Origin: Dolomedes plantarius
Taxonomy: Eukaryota; Arthropoda; Arachnida; Araneae; Dolomedidae
DNA: 64,000 nt
Assembly: GCA_907164885.2 (NCBI GenBank)
Contig: OU015498.1
Location: forward strand, 130,858,151 to 130,922,150
Reading direction: 5' to 3'
The position numbers and the translations under genes are program-made. The notes under the pieces are model-generated. The model searched no databases. It was not told the origin of the DNA and was given only the letters and a program-made list of their open reading frames with translations. The first letter of the stretch is position 1. Each line of letters opens with the position of its first letter. Positions 32,029 to 43,060 of the stretch are shown here, in pieces.

Positions 32029-32457
32029 GGCTGCTGCGTACTCCTCAATGTTAACCCATGTAGAAAATTTGTCTGCTATTTACAGCTACATAAATATTGG
32101 TAGTTCAATAAAAATTGTCTTTTCAGATAGCCTGAACTGTTCTGCACCTTGCAACAACATTCATTTTATAAATTTCGTCCATCAAAGGAATTTATGAGCG
32201 TTTAAAACACACTATAGTGTGTTTAAAAAAATCTGGTCTATGGACCAGATATTTTTCCCCAAATAAATTAAATTTTGAAATATTATTTGAATTTTTTGTT
32301 AAAAAAAGGAAAAATGCCCAATGACGTAAAATTTCTTTCTCTATTACAATTTTTTTTTTAAATCTTAAAAATATCCAAGTGCACAGTCCTTGGACACATT
32401 TTATCCATAGGTTAACATTCAATTGAGCGAATCCAATTGGGTTAGTACACAGCAGCC
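32029..32457. mobile_element. TTAA-flanked MITE, copy A
   Basis: Ends GGCTGCTGCGTACT and TTAGTACACAGCAGCC are inverted and flanked by TTAA (32025-32028, 32458-32461). Same family as 36157-36704, sharing TATTTACAG.TACATAAAT, CAGATAGCCTGA and ATTCATTTTATAAATTTCGTCCA. A TTAA target suits piggyBac- or Kolobok-type mobilisation. No gene. Confidence 0.82.
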
Positions 32458-32461
32458 TTAA

Positions 32462-33160
32462 TATGAATTGCAGAATCACGTCGTTGAAGCTATCCTGAAA
32501 ACCATTTCTTCAATCTACTATTCTGTGTCATCTAGCTTCATTTACTATTATTTTCAACTGCAATTTTTTTTGGTTATTATTTCAACTAGTTCACAGAAGT
32601 TTACATTTTCTATAAAGAAAATAGATTTTTTTTGTGTTTTTTTTTCTTAAATTATTTAAAAGCAAAAATCTCTTTTCTTACCCTTATGAAGGTTGAAATT
32701 CACGATACTGCTCTAAGCCGAAAATTACGTAGTATTTTAAAGCGGTCTTTGAAGAGGAATGTAAATGTACGGATCCAAGGTAAACAGGTTTCTCCATAAG
32801 CGGGGAGCAGGGGAAAAGAAATATATAGTAAAATGACGCACACAGCCGTCTGTTTTCTTTTCCAAACACCCCCTCATCTCCAAACAAATCAATAGAAGTT
32901 GCTTATCCTAACATTTTTTTTCTTCTTTTCTCAACTGTAGAAACGCACACACACACACACACAAAAAAAAGGGTGGGGGGGGGGGGAAATCTTTTAAAGT
33001 CTGTACAGAATTAGTAAGAGTTTATTTATTGGATTTTTCAATGAATGGCGTTCTCTATTCACACAAACTTAACTTTGAACTGAGAATCCTACCATCGATA
33101 TATTACTTTGAACTTCCGATTTTACCGAGAGCGGAATATCCATTCTGTGGATTATCTGCA
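32462..33160. other. Intergenic DNA with simple repeats
   Basis: (CA)n at 32944-32963 followed by A- and G-runs (32964-32988); T-rich 32565-32650. No supported gene. Confidence 0.4.
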
Positions 33161-33168
33161 CCTTTACA

Positions 33169-33615
33169 CATAGGCGTAGCGTTCCCCCCCCCCCCCCACA
33201 ACTTAACTTGAAATAAATCAAAACGTTAATAGAGTTCAGTTAAAATCAGAAAATTATAGAAAACTTTTAAGAAAATTGGTTTTTCCCGCTTTTTCAAACT
33301 GTGAAACTGAAGATTCCGTTTATGTCTTTAGCCTTAACATAGTTTTTAACAATGATATGATCCATAACAAAAATGCGGTGCTTATTTTTTTTTCATTTTA
33401 TTTATATTATATTTATTTTTCTCATTGTATAACTTTCGAATACTACTCAAAGATCAATTCTATTAATATTCAATTTAAAAAATAATCTTAATATTTCATA
33501 TTTTAAGGACCGCCCGGCAGTCAATACGAGGAGGAGGACCGGGCCGTAACTGAATTCAATTCTTAACCCCCTCCCCCCCCCAAAAAAAAAAAGTTAGAAG
33601 CACGCTACGCCTATG
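33169..33615. mobile_element. hAT-type MITE (CATAGGCGTAGCG ends)
   Basis: Ends CATAGGCGTAGCGT and ACGCTACGCCTATG are inverted. The flanks are the perfect 8-bp duplication CCTTTACA (33161-33168, 33616-33623). Poly-C runs at about 33185-33197 and 33560-33581. The TIR starts CAT and not CAG, so hAT is assigned on duplication length. A lone copy of this end may exist at 2690-2702. Confidence 0.85.
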
Positions 33616-33822
33616 CCTTTACAAAGCAGGGCTTAAAAAAAACGCATGATTGAAATACAAAATGCCCGAAAGAACGGCAGCATGCCTCTCAGACAAAGGA
33701 CTATAGTAGGCCTTTTTCCAAATGAATCAGTGAAAATGTAGGGATGTTTCTAACCTTTCTAATAAGTCTTACACAAATCACTAAATATAAGTCATTTAAC
33801 TCTCTAACATTACGGTGGGGGT

Positions 33823-34285
33823 CAGGCCCTGATTTTCCATTACGCCTGGTAGGCCCGGGCCTAGGGGCCCCTGAATGTTGGGGGCCCCAAAAAAAATTTT
33901 AATTGTAAAAGGGAAAAAAAGAAAAAATTCCCAATTCAAATTATTTTTTAATTTTACCTTTTTTAGCAATTTTTTTTACCTATCCTTTTAAATTTGATTG
34001 ATTGATTGGTTCATCATATGTATAGTTATATGTATAATTCATCATATGTATGTTGTAGTGTATATAAGGGATTAATAAGTTTTTCTGGTTGCGTTGTATT
34101 GGTGTTCTAATGATGAAGTTAATATGCTGTACTGCTGTTTGTTATTTGATAATGTTCTACGCTTCTATGCTTCAAATAGCCAATTCTTGGAAAAATGGTA
34201 CTTTCACAATGATTCATGATTATTTTTTTGTGCGTCAATTTTGGAAATTTTACACCCACATTAGTGTTAGAGGGGCCCCATCCCA
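33823..34285. mobile_element. hAT-type MITE (CAGGCCCTGATTT family), copy 2, 3'-truncated
   Basis: Matches the element at 4084-4583 from its CAGGCCCTGATTTTCCATTA start through TTGATTGATTGGTT, the ATCATATGTATAGTTATATG repeats and GGGGCCCCATCCC. It then departs about 45 bp before the expected right end. Hence no right TIR or target duplication. Confidence 0.85.
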
Positions 34286-34774
34286 AAAAAGAACTTAAAG
34301 TCCGACGAAGATGAGAAATGTCTTACTTTGGTCCCCCCCCCCCATTTTTCTGCATCCATTGGTATTGCTCTCGACCCCATACCCCCATCGGTTTCGGAGG
34401 AGATAGCGTGACAAGATTTTGACAGCGGCAGCGGGAGTTACTTTTTTTTAGAACAGAGAGAAAAGGTTTTTATTTCAAGTAAAATATTATCAATAAATGT
34501 TATTGTACAACAAAAATGCTTAATGTGTCCTTACTTCTACCAAAAACCTCATCAAAAATGACATCTCAAAAGATATCAAAAAAGACAACCTCATCAAAAA
34601 AGGATCCGACGCGACCGTACCCTCTATTTCATCTCAAACCACTGTGCTGTTCGAGGGTTAAAACCTTTTTGGTTTTCCATGCACACTCATGCGTTTTGTT
34701 AGCATGAGTAGTCGGGAGATCAGTACCTATGATTCACGAAAGCGTACCTTATCGTCTATCAATTATAAAATTCT

Positions 34775-35110
34775 GAGGGCTCGAGGTAGCCACTAGGGTT
34801 TCGGTTCTGAGGGTACTCGGATCGAATCCCGACAAGCGTATTAAATACTTCCGTGTCTAGGCCAGATATGGTCACGTTAAATCCGTCGACCGGAAAGTCC
34901 CTCAATCAGGTCAGAGAGAGTGGGAGAGGGTTCGATCCCCCCAGATACCACCTCTGGGGATGCTTGGTCAAAATTAAGATGGCACTTGGCTAAATCGGAC
35001 TCCGACAATTGTGGTGCCATTATAAACCGGAGCCGAACCCTTCGACCCGCTAGCCTATATGGATCTGGTCTGCAATACATTCCAACCAGGGAGCGTTAGA
35101 AACAACGACA
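34775..35110 (+). repeat. tRNA-derived SINE, copy 1
   Basis: A tRNA-like head has an A-box-like GGTAGCCACTAGGG and a B-box GGATCGAATCCC. A body follows with GTTAAATCCGTCGACCGG, AGATACCACCTCTGGGGATG and TTGGTCAAAATTAAGATGGC, ending in a CAACGACAACAA tail. Body blocks recur in the split SINE at 38.5-40.1 kb. Transcription by RNA polymerase III from the boxes is inferred, not shown. Confidence 0.7.
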
Positions 35111-35672
35111 ACAATTAAAATACTTGTAATCTGTCGATGGTGAGATTCACAGTTTTTTTATTAACCCACTGATCTAAAAATTGTTTTAACATTCTTAATT
35201 CGTATCCTCACTCTTACTGAGTATCTAATAGCAATTTGAGAAATGTTTTTAAATGTAAATAGAAATATTATGTTAGTTAAAGGTAAAAAAAAACATTTAA
35301 TAAATTAAATAATATTCTCTATATCTTAACCGATACTCTTACAGATAAGTATTACAAGGAATATTTGAAGAATGATTGAATTCGAAGATCTCAGACTTAT
35401 AAAGGCTTTGCAAATGAAATTTTCAATGAATACTATTGTTAGAAATGTTCTATGAATGGTGTGGCGTCGTAGATACGCTCACCTCTTAACCACAGCCGGA
35501 TCACAGAGAAAGGCAGTCTAATTGTATTTTTAACGATATTTTTTTTCTCTCATTTAAAGCGTGTGTTGATGTTCGAGCAGTCGTAATTCTAGCACATCGG
35601 ACACTATTGGCGCCGGCACCGGAAGTCTCCTTTGGGAAGCCGCCGGAAGGGCTGAGTAGAATATCGAGATTG
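35111..35672. other. AT-rich DNA with no recognised gene
   Basis: Nothing supported. A CGTCGTAGATACGCTCACCTC stretch at 35466 faintly resembles a tRNA-like head. Confidence 0.35.
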
Positions 35673-35680
35673 TTCTAGAA

Positions 35681-36128
35681 CAGGGGTGGGTAATTAGCGG
35701 CTCGCTACAGATTTCTTTGTGACCCGCCAAGACACCTAGAAAAATCCGGACAGCCAGAAAAACTGCCAATATTTTATTTTATTTATATTTATTGATTTTT
35801 ATGATACAATTTACACCTTTTCTGATATAGGGCCCCGGGTTGCCCCAATTGGTCGGCAGATCTGTACTGTCCGTCCGGCGCCCAGGCCCATATGAAACAT
35901 CACCGAACAGGGTTAATCAATCTTCGGCAGAATATACAAGCTCTTGCTACGCAACCCGGTCTCCAGTTTGACACTTGTCGGATGGACTGACCGTCAGGGA
36001 CGACGTAATCTTATGCATTATACCTTTTCTGAAATGCAAAGTTAACTAATAAATGGAATAATTTTAAAAGGTGCTGCCCTCCACTTACACAAAGTGGCCT
36101 CCCGGGTGAAAACAATTGCCCTCCCCTG
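35681..36128. mobile_element. hAT-type MITE (CAGGGGTGGGTAATT family) carrying a nested retroposon
   Basis: Ends CAGGGGTGGGTAATT and CAATTGCCCTCCCCTG are inverted. The 8-bp flank TTCTAGAA occurs on both sides (35673-35680, 36129-36136). About 196 bp of its interior is a later insertion. Confidence 0.93.
35826..36021. mobile_element. Short retroposon-like insertion with 11-bp TSD
   Basis: A GC-richer 196-bp block (TATAGGGCCCCGGGTTG...) is bracketed by ACCTTTTCTGA at 35815-35825 and 36022-36032. The long duplication suggests target-primed reverse transcription (a SINE or LINE tail). No poly-A tail or Pol III boxes are clear. Confidence 0.65.
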
Positions 36129-36156
36129 TTCTAGAACTTTTTCGGACGAGACTTAA

Positions 36157-36704
36157 GGCTGCTATGTGCTAAGAAAAAATCGTATGTCCCTTTTCCTCTT
36201 CTTGCAGACTCTTGTGGTGGGAGGAGTCCAGTTGACAGTTCGAGAATTCCACCCCCCTTAGGACTGACATTTTGAGGGATTGTAATGGCTCTCTCTCTAT
36301 AGGGGTTAAGCGCTGCCCCCAAATTTTTTATTTAAAATATATTTTTGTCAACTATTTACAGGTACATAAATGCTGATAATCAAATAAAATTGGTATTGTC
36401 AGATAGCCTGACCTTTTCTGCTAAGAGCTACAGGATTCATTTTATAAATTTCGTCCACCGAAAGAATTTATGAGCATTTAAAACACAATATTTCCGATTT
36501 TCCCCGAATAATTTAAATTTTAAAACATTAATTGCATTTTTTAAAAAAACGAAAAATGTACACAAATGCAAAATTTCTTTCCCTATGACGGAGTACAATT
36601 TTTTAAAAAAAATCTTTGAATCCAAGTCGGCAATCTGTGGACAAATTTTCTCCATGGGTTAACATTGAGGTGAGCGAATCCAATGGGGTTAGTACATAAC
36701 AGCC
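36157..36704. mobile_element. TTAA-flanked MITE, copy B
   Basis: Ends GGCTGCTATGTGCTAA and TTAGTACATAACAGCC are inverted and flanked by TTAA (36153-36156, 36705-36708). Body similar to copy A at 32029-32457, with about 120 extra bases near the left end. No gene. Confidence 0.85.
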
Positions 36705-36708
36705 TTAA

Positions 36709-36988
36709 TGAGGTTTTCGCGCTCCAGCGGCCGGACAGGCAGAGAGAGACACTCAGAGACAAGGGAGCGGACGGCTTTTGTTGAGCCAACAGCGAGATCG
36801 GAGTTCAACAGGACCGGTTCTCTTGTACGAGGAGAGGCTTAATGTTAAAAACGCCTAGTGGAGCCAGTTGAATGCGGCTTGCCTCCGTATTGAAAATTAT
36901 TTTGTAGAAATATATTTTTCGTTCTACTTAAAATTAATAAAAATGAGCTTAACTCGTCAATCTGGCTCTGTCCTCTCTGAGAAACAAC
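36709..36988. other. Short intergenic segment
   Basis: Nothing supported. Contains imperfect CAGAGAGAGACACTCAGAGAC. Confidence 0.3.
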
Positions 36989-36996
36989 CTTTAGAG

Positions 36997-37297
36997 CAGG
37001 GGTGTCAAACTCGCGGCCCGCGACGAACATTTTTGAGGCCCGGCCAATATATTGGCACACAATAATATATAATAAAATAACCGACGCAGAATTATAAGAT
37101 AGGAAGAATTCGCTAAATGTTTTTTTAATGATACTCTTTTTTTGCTATTATTAAACAAAATGCATATATTTATGTTGAATATACTGTAATTAGGTAAATA
37201 AGCCTACGTTTCTATTAATATTGATTTTTTTTGCGGCCCACCTATAGTTAAATCTTGTTTGTTTGGCCCAAGGTAGCGTTTGAGTTTGACACCCCTG
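36997..37297. mobile_element. hAT-type MITE (CAGGGGTGTCAAACTC family)
   Basis: Ends CAGGGGTGTCAAACTC and GAGTTTGACACCCCTG are perfect inverted repeats. The 8-bp flank CTTTAGAG occurs on both sides (36989-36996, 37298-37305). 301 bp, with GCGGCCCG and GCGGCCCAC subterminal blocks. No gene. Confidence 0.95.
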
Positions 37298-37305
37298 CTT
37301 TAGAG

Positions 37306-38489
37306 TAAAAATTTGCTGTGACGGCGGTTACGCCACCTCAATGGTATGCATTTTAAAAGTAATTTAATTAAATTTTTGCATATTGAGTTATCCCTCTTTT
37401 ATACAGAGTCTGTCTCACACAAACAGAAGTACAAAGACAATCAATCACGTATTGGCATAAAGGTCCAAGAAAAAATAAAACTCGTTTATTTCAGTGATCT
37501 GAGCAAATTGTTTTTATTTCAACGAGTTATATATTTTCATTTTAAGGGCTAAAAAAGTTAAAATGAATATTTAAAATATTCGTACGTTAAAGTCTATGCA
37601 TAATGTAATGTAAACAAAAAATATATTTGAGGTTACATTACGAGGTATTTTTGTTAAATCAGTTATTGCTGACTTCGAAGAAATTATTGTTATTTCGAAA
37701 ATCACCAATGTCTGACAGTTAATTACAACTGAAGAGGGCTAAAATGCCTTATAACCAGTGACTACGAGATTTTTACTTCTAACACCCAAAGGAAAACATA
37801 AATCTTTATATATAATTTATATTTGAAAATTAAATTCATGTGGATTTAAATGGAGTGACTCTTTTCCTAAATAATCCAAATACGATACAAAATTTACCAT
37901 GATATATTCATATCCTGAAATACAGACTAAACGCCTCTAAATGTATCTCGTAAAACAAATGTTTGTATAAAGAAAAAAAAAAATCCTTCATATTCAAGAC
38001 TGCTGAAATGCTCGTTTCGGTGAAAATAACATAAACCCCAAATTAAATAATTTTTCGGGTTGGCAATATGATTATCAGAGAAAACACAAAAGAACTCTTC
38101 TTACCCACAACCGAATAGCAGAAATTTATTCATGGAACTATACATAAATATTAAAACGAAATCGAAATACGAAGTTTTCAAGGCAGCTACCAAATTTTTT
38201 TAACAATAAACGTTATTTTACAATTACATTTTAATATAATCAAATCAAGATTGTTCATCCTTGAGCTTTGTTTCAGATATGATCATCTTCCATTTTCTTT
38301 TAACTCTCGCCATGTGCCACCATTTTGATTTCGCCTATATCATTTTAGGGTTTCCATTCATTTTCCCGAAACAAAAAAACTCTATAATTTTCCAAACAGC
38401 TATGTACTTTCATAATAAAACTATGAAATCTTTCATTACAAAATCGGTTAAAACTGATACTTATACGTATTTTAATTGTATTAATGACA
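37306..38489. other. AT-rich DNA with no recognised gene
   Basis: Several short frames but none with recognisable similarity or domain pattern; no paired inverted ends seen. Confidence 0.4.
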
Positions 38490-38617
38490 GATCGTAGATA
38501 TACCCGGATAGGGCCCGTAGCCTCCTAGCAATTAATGCTTCAATTCGAGCCCCGGCAAGCATCACTGTAAGGTCTCGTGCAGTGTTGCCAACCTCTACGA
38601 AGCGCCTCCCCCTAGCG

Positions 38618-39604
38618 TAAGGTGACCAAACGTCCCGATTTTTAACAATTTGTCCCGCGTCCCGCGGCGTTTTAAAAAAGTCCCGATTTTTGGAAAGAAT
38701 GCACGACAAGCTAGGGAACGGCGGGAGAACGGGAAGGGAATATATGGTTTTCGGCGGCCATGTGGCTATTTAGCCAGGATATGAGTTTTATATTATTTTT
38801 GCTAATTTTATAATGTTAAACTTTAATAATAACAAATAATTGTTGAGAACTGATTATCGAGAACTGATTATCAAAGTTCGCATTGTGGATCATTTGTTAG
38901 AATTCGAATTTTGAAACAAACCATGTTCCATACAATAATGCACTAAAAATTGTGGAATAAGCACTGTCCTTACCACGAACTAATGCTACGACAAAACGCT
39001 TTTTTTCTACGGTAAATAAGTGTGGACATCAGAAAAAAATCACAATTAAGTGTTGAGACTTTGAAAGCCATTTTATGTGTGAAATATAATTTAACAAATT
39101 CTTGTGAAAAATTTTATGGCCTTTTAAACAACGACAGCAATCTGCTAAAAAAATTTAAATTCACGCAAATGAGAAATATGCCAAAGAATAAAATAATACT
39201 ATTATAAAAATATACTATATTTATTATATTTGTAAATTGTACTTATGTTGAAATTTAAAAATAAATATATTGCAATACTGGGAGGTAATGTTGCTCGCGT
39301 CCGTGATATCCTTAAATCACACGTGCCTCCTGGGTGGTGCTAAATGAGTAACAACTCTGGCTGCAGGCTCACCGCGAAGATCATCTGTTCAATGCTTAGT
39401 TCTTTGCTGTTTGTGTTGCCTGTAAATATGGATTAATTTTCCAAATAAAGCCATAGGTAGAAAACAAAATATTACAATACTATTTTTGCGTTCTATGAAA
39501 ATTTTTGTTGCTCTATATAGACCAAATATTTAATCAAGAACCCCCCCCCCCCACCGCCGGTCAATGGTGTCCAGCTTTACCAATGTTAAAATCTGGTCAC
39601 CTTA
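38618..39604 (+). mobile_element. Inner hAT element (TAAGGTGACCA ends)
   Basis: Ends TAAGGTGACCA and TGGTCACCTTA are perfect inverted repeats. The 8-bp flank CCCTAGCG occurs on both sides (38610-38617, 39605-39612). GTCCCGATTTTT is repeated near the left end. It retains a stretch of transposase C-terminus, so it is a deletion derivative of an autonomous hAT. Confidence 0.93.
39022..39207 (+). pseudogene. hAT transposase C-terminal dimerisation fragment
   Basis: The short frame reads SQLSVETLKAILCVKYNL...SCEKFYGLLNNDSNLLKK. This has the SVETLKA.L..K.N....C..F...L......LL pattern at the C-terminus of many hAT transposases. It lies inside the inner hAT. The catalytic core is absent, so it is a remnant without transposase activity; the ATG at 39022 is probably fortuitous. 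Confidence 0.65.
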
Positions 39605-40494
39605 CCCTAGCGCCATCTCGAAATCCCCCTGTTTCCCTCTAACACCAACTTGAGATCACCCGAAAATAAATTCTGGTTCCAAACAGGCATCCTGTTTGAG
39701 AGATAAATTGAAATAAATAGAAAATACACACTTACATAATGAAATGGAGGTTTATTTACATTTGACATATGTATGGAACTTATAATCTAATAAAAAAACG
39801 TGTCTCGATTGTACAAAATATTAAAAAATGTTCCCCCCCCTCAAAATGCCCCTAAAAAAACGTGGCCCCTAAAAACACCCCTTTTCATCAAACTTTCCCC
39901 CAAATTTAGGGGGAAAACCCCCAAGTTGGCAACACTGGTCTCGTGTCTACGCCTGTTATAGACATGTTAAATATGTAGTCCGCTAAGTCCCACCATGGGG
40001 TTTGTAAAGATGGGAGGAGAGAACGATCTCTCCAGATGCCGCCCATGAGGATGCTCGGTCTAAATTGTGCTGGCACCATATTCACCGTCAGGGATTCAAC
40101 AAGGCCTTAGTTGCTATGTCGAACCCTATCTGGTGCATTAAATAATTAAAGATAGGCATTAATGAAATATTTTGTGCTGAATTGATTTTGTGAAGTTATT
40201 TTCAGGAAGGGCTTTATTTCAGTTCTATATTCTAAAATTCCAAGTCAAACATTTCAACTTCTCTTGTCAAAAGTACAGTTGGTGGAAACTATTAGATTCC
40301 ATTATTAAATTTTCTCTCATTTTCTGGTACTGCCAACGCATCAGCAAGTTTTGTGATTGACAGATTGATATAATTTACACTCAACACGCCATTGTACGTT
40401 TTCTTCCAGTTTTAACCATGATTTTAAACAGCCTGTTCAGAGGTTTTTTTTCTGGATTTAATTCAAATATGCAAGTAGATTAGGAGGATGTATA

Positions 40495-41794
40495 CAGAGG
40501 CTGTTCACACATTTTTTAGACGATGTATATTGTATTCACAAAACTAAATTACATAAAATTCTTGTGTTTTAAATGTTCTATTTGACATCCCTTTTTCTGA
40601 ACTATCTTTTGACACCGCAATTTCCAGAATAATAATGCCTTTTGAAGTGTCAGAAGAGGTATTCTATCCCATTCCTTCTGAACAGCTTTCCAGAGTCCTG
40701 AAAGGGTTTTGGGACGACGTTTGGATAATGCAGATTTTAAAAGTCCGAAGGCACAAAAATCCATTGGTGATACATCGGGAGATTTAGTAGGGATATCAGT
40801 GAAGGGTATGGCCTTGATACCAGTTTTTTGTTCCATTTCTTTTAGGAAATTTACAGTGGATTTTGATGTGTGACTGCTAGCTTTGTCCTGATGGAGTCTC
40901 ACAGATTGATGGCACTGTGGGTAAAGCGATGGTATTTCATTCAGAAAAATTGGCGATAAAATATGTTCCTGATAGTATTTGGAATTAATCTTGACATTTT
41001 TTCCACTCTCTTTATTTTTAACTTGCCATTATAAGAAAAACCAGCAGCAATCATGAATCCCTTAGAAAAACTTTCTTTCGATTCTTTGAACCATGTACTT
41101 AAATTTTTTTCTCCCCTTTTATGATAATAAATGGCTCTTTTTTTATTGCAATCATTTAAATATACCCATGATTCATCTATTGTGACAATTGTTTTCCATT
41201 TTTCTTTGGATAAGTGTTTCTCATATAGAATTCTGCCACATGTCCTGCGGTCAGCGATATGATTTGGAAGAAGACGATGCACATTGCGTTTTTTCGCTTT
41301 CTTAAGATTTAAATCAACGTTTATCATTTTGTTTACAGTGGACACCGAGTATTTTAATAATTTTGCAACTGTCCTTTGACTAGGGGGATTTTCTTTTAAC
41401 ATTAAATAACGTACCTTTGCAATAGTCGAAGATGTCCGTTTTTTCCTTGGATACTTGTTTGGAATTTTTGTCCCACTTGAGGCTCCAATTTGCCGTTTTT
41501 TCCTTTCTTGTTGACGATATTACCTATCGACGCTTCAGATATCACAAAACCATGACTCTCACATCGTTTTTGGATAACGGAGTATGCATATTTCTCTTCG
41601 GAAAGAGCATAAATGTAGCCTTTGAACCACTGCTTTGTGAAAAACGCCATTTTGAATAAAAACAAAACTTTCAAGCCGCAGACGATAATTTTGACTTTTA
41701 AAAACATAGTACAATTCCAATTATTTCTTTTGCAGCAAACGATTTTTTATTACCGCTTACCAAAATCGTCTAAAAAATGTGCTAACAGCCTCTG
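40495..41794 (-). mobile_element. DD41D (rosa-like) mariner element
   Basis: The left end reads CAGAGGCTGTTCACACATTT. The inverted right end reads CAGAGGCTGTTAGCACATTT, and similarity continues through TTTAGACGAT. TA flanks both ends (40493-40494, 41795-41796). Size 1300 bp, normal for Tc1/mariner. The transposase on the minus strand is broken by frameshifts. Confidence 0.94.
40549..41650 (-). pseudogene. DD41D mariner transposase, frameshifted
   Basis: Likely start MAFFTKQWFKGYIYAL at 41650. A first break near 41405-41435 precedes LKENPPSQRTVAKLLKYSVSTVNK (HTH), VTIDESWVY (first Asp) and SKGFMIAAGFSYNGK. A second frame change near 40920-40945 leads to RLHQDKASSHTSKSTV (second Asp) and SPDVSPMDFCAFG (third Asp). 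The two last acids are separated by 41 residues (DD41D), unlike DD34D mariner and DD34E Tc1. Two frameshifts make this copy inactive. Confidence 0.88.
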
Positions 41795-42019
41795 TATTCC
41801 GTAAATTTCAAAACTTCTGATTGTAATGATAGATAAAAAAAAAAGACTTCTCTCGATAAACTTTTGTAGCCCAGAGATGCAATTAGCTTTAAAGCAGCTG
41901 TTCAACAAATGGACAACTCCTGAAGAGCAAATGATTTCCTGAAAAACTGGATTCTATAACTATCAAACTACAGCAGGCAATCTGAAAAACATACCATAAA
42001 AACAAATTTTTTATTAATT

Positions 42020-42410
42020 ACTAGCTGAAAACCCGCACTTCGCAGCGGAGTACATTCAAATTAAATACAACGGTCAATGTATCCAATTAATACCAATATA
42101 AATTGTGACAACGCAAGACTTGAAAATTGAAAGTCATAGCTCGCGACTCACATGGCGGGACAGTAGACGAAGATTGTTTGTTTACAACGGCGTTGGGAGT
42201 TTTTCCACGCGCTGGGAGTTTTTTCCGCGTGCCGAGATTTTTGTATCTCAGCTCCGTGCGCTGAGATATGATTGTAACTTATATTTAAAATGTTGTGTTT
42301 TTTTGTGTTTTTTGTTAATAAAAATGCGTGTGATGCTAATCGTCCATGCTTAGTGGTTTTCGCCTTACACAGTCGATTTAAATAATAGTGAGCCAACCGG
42401 CCAAGCTGTT

Positions 42411-42461
<51 letters not shown>

Positions 42462-43060
42462 CGATCAATGTATGCAATTAGGGATATTTTTATACACAAA
42501 ATAATGTAGAAGAAAATACTGAAATTAAATCTAATAGAACATACTAAAGAATATAGTACAGTTAATATAGTACAGTTTGAGGAACATATCTTTTACTGTA
42601 GTTAAATATTTTTTTGGATAATGTCCAATCGTCTGCCGCATTAACATGAAAAAAATATTTTTGGTCTATTTCATTGTTATGCACGTGACAATAAATTAAT
42701 TTAAAGTACCAGAAAAAGAAATCACGTGATCAGCATCTAATAAATTAAATTCTAAATATTAATCTTTAAAAATTCACCAAAAATCAGAAAACGGAGGTAA
42801 AGATTCGAAAAAGAAATTTTTATGATCTTTCTAGTGATATAAATTTTATAGCCCTCAAATTATTATTTTAAATGCAAACTTAAAAAAAGTTACTAAAACA
42901 GCTTAAAAATTTAATTTTAAACAATCTAAAAAGAATTTTTCAAAAATCTTTCTTAGTGCACCCCTACAGTATAAAAATAATCGCCATGAAAAATTTCAGC
43001 CCTAGAGCTTTTGTCTGTGCGTTATATATAAGTCAGTCAGTTACGAAACTGTTTTATATA
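42020..43060 (+). repeat. Repeat family R, copy R4
   Basis: Begins ACTAGCTGAAAACCCGCACT and contains CATTCAAATTAAATACAACGG, an internal block with three GGGAGTTTT/GCCGAGATTTT-like segments (42190-42260), and (TA)n 42412-42458. The landmarks shared in reverse with R1/R2 follow (GGATAATGTCCAATCGTCTG, ATCACGTGATCAGC, TTAGTGCACCCCTACA). It ends GTCAGTTACGAAACTGTTTTATA. No gene. Confidence 0.78.

Larger units (their letters stand above)
38580..39937. mobile_element. Outer hAT element (CAGTGTTGCCAAC ends)
   Basis: Ends CAGTGTTGCCAAC and GTTGGCAACACTG are perfect inverted repeats with the 8-bp duplication GTCTCGTG (38572-38579, 39938-39945). Excluding the inner hAT, its own sequence is only about 360 bp, so it is itself a MITE. 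It contains a poly-C run near 39834-39841. Confidence 0.95.
38490..40150 (+). repeat. tRNA-derived SINE, copy 2, split by nested hAT elements
   Basis: The head (38490-38579) has a B-box-like CAATTCGAGCCCC. The body resumes at 39946 with GTTAAATATGTAGTCCG, CCAGATGCCGCCCATGAGGATG and CTCGGTCTAAATTGTGCTGG, matching copy 1 at 34775-35110. The two halves are separated by the hAT at 38580-39937 and share GTCTCGTG at the joint. Confidence 0.75.
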
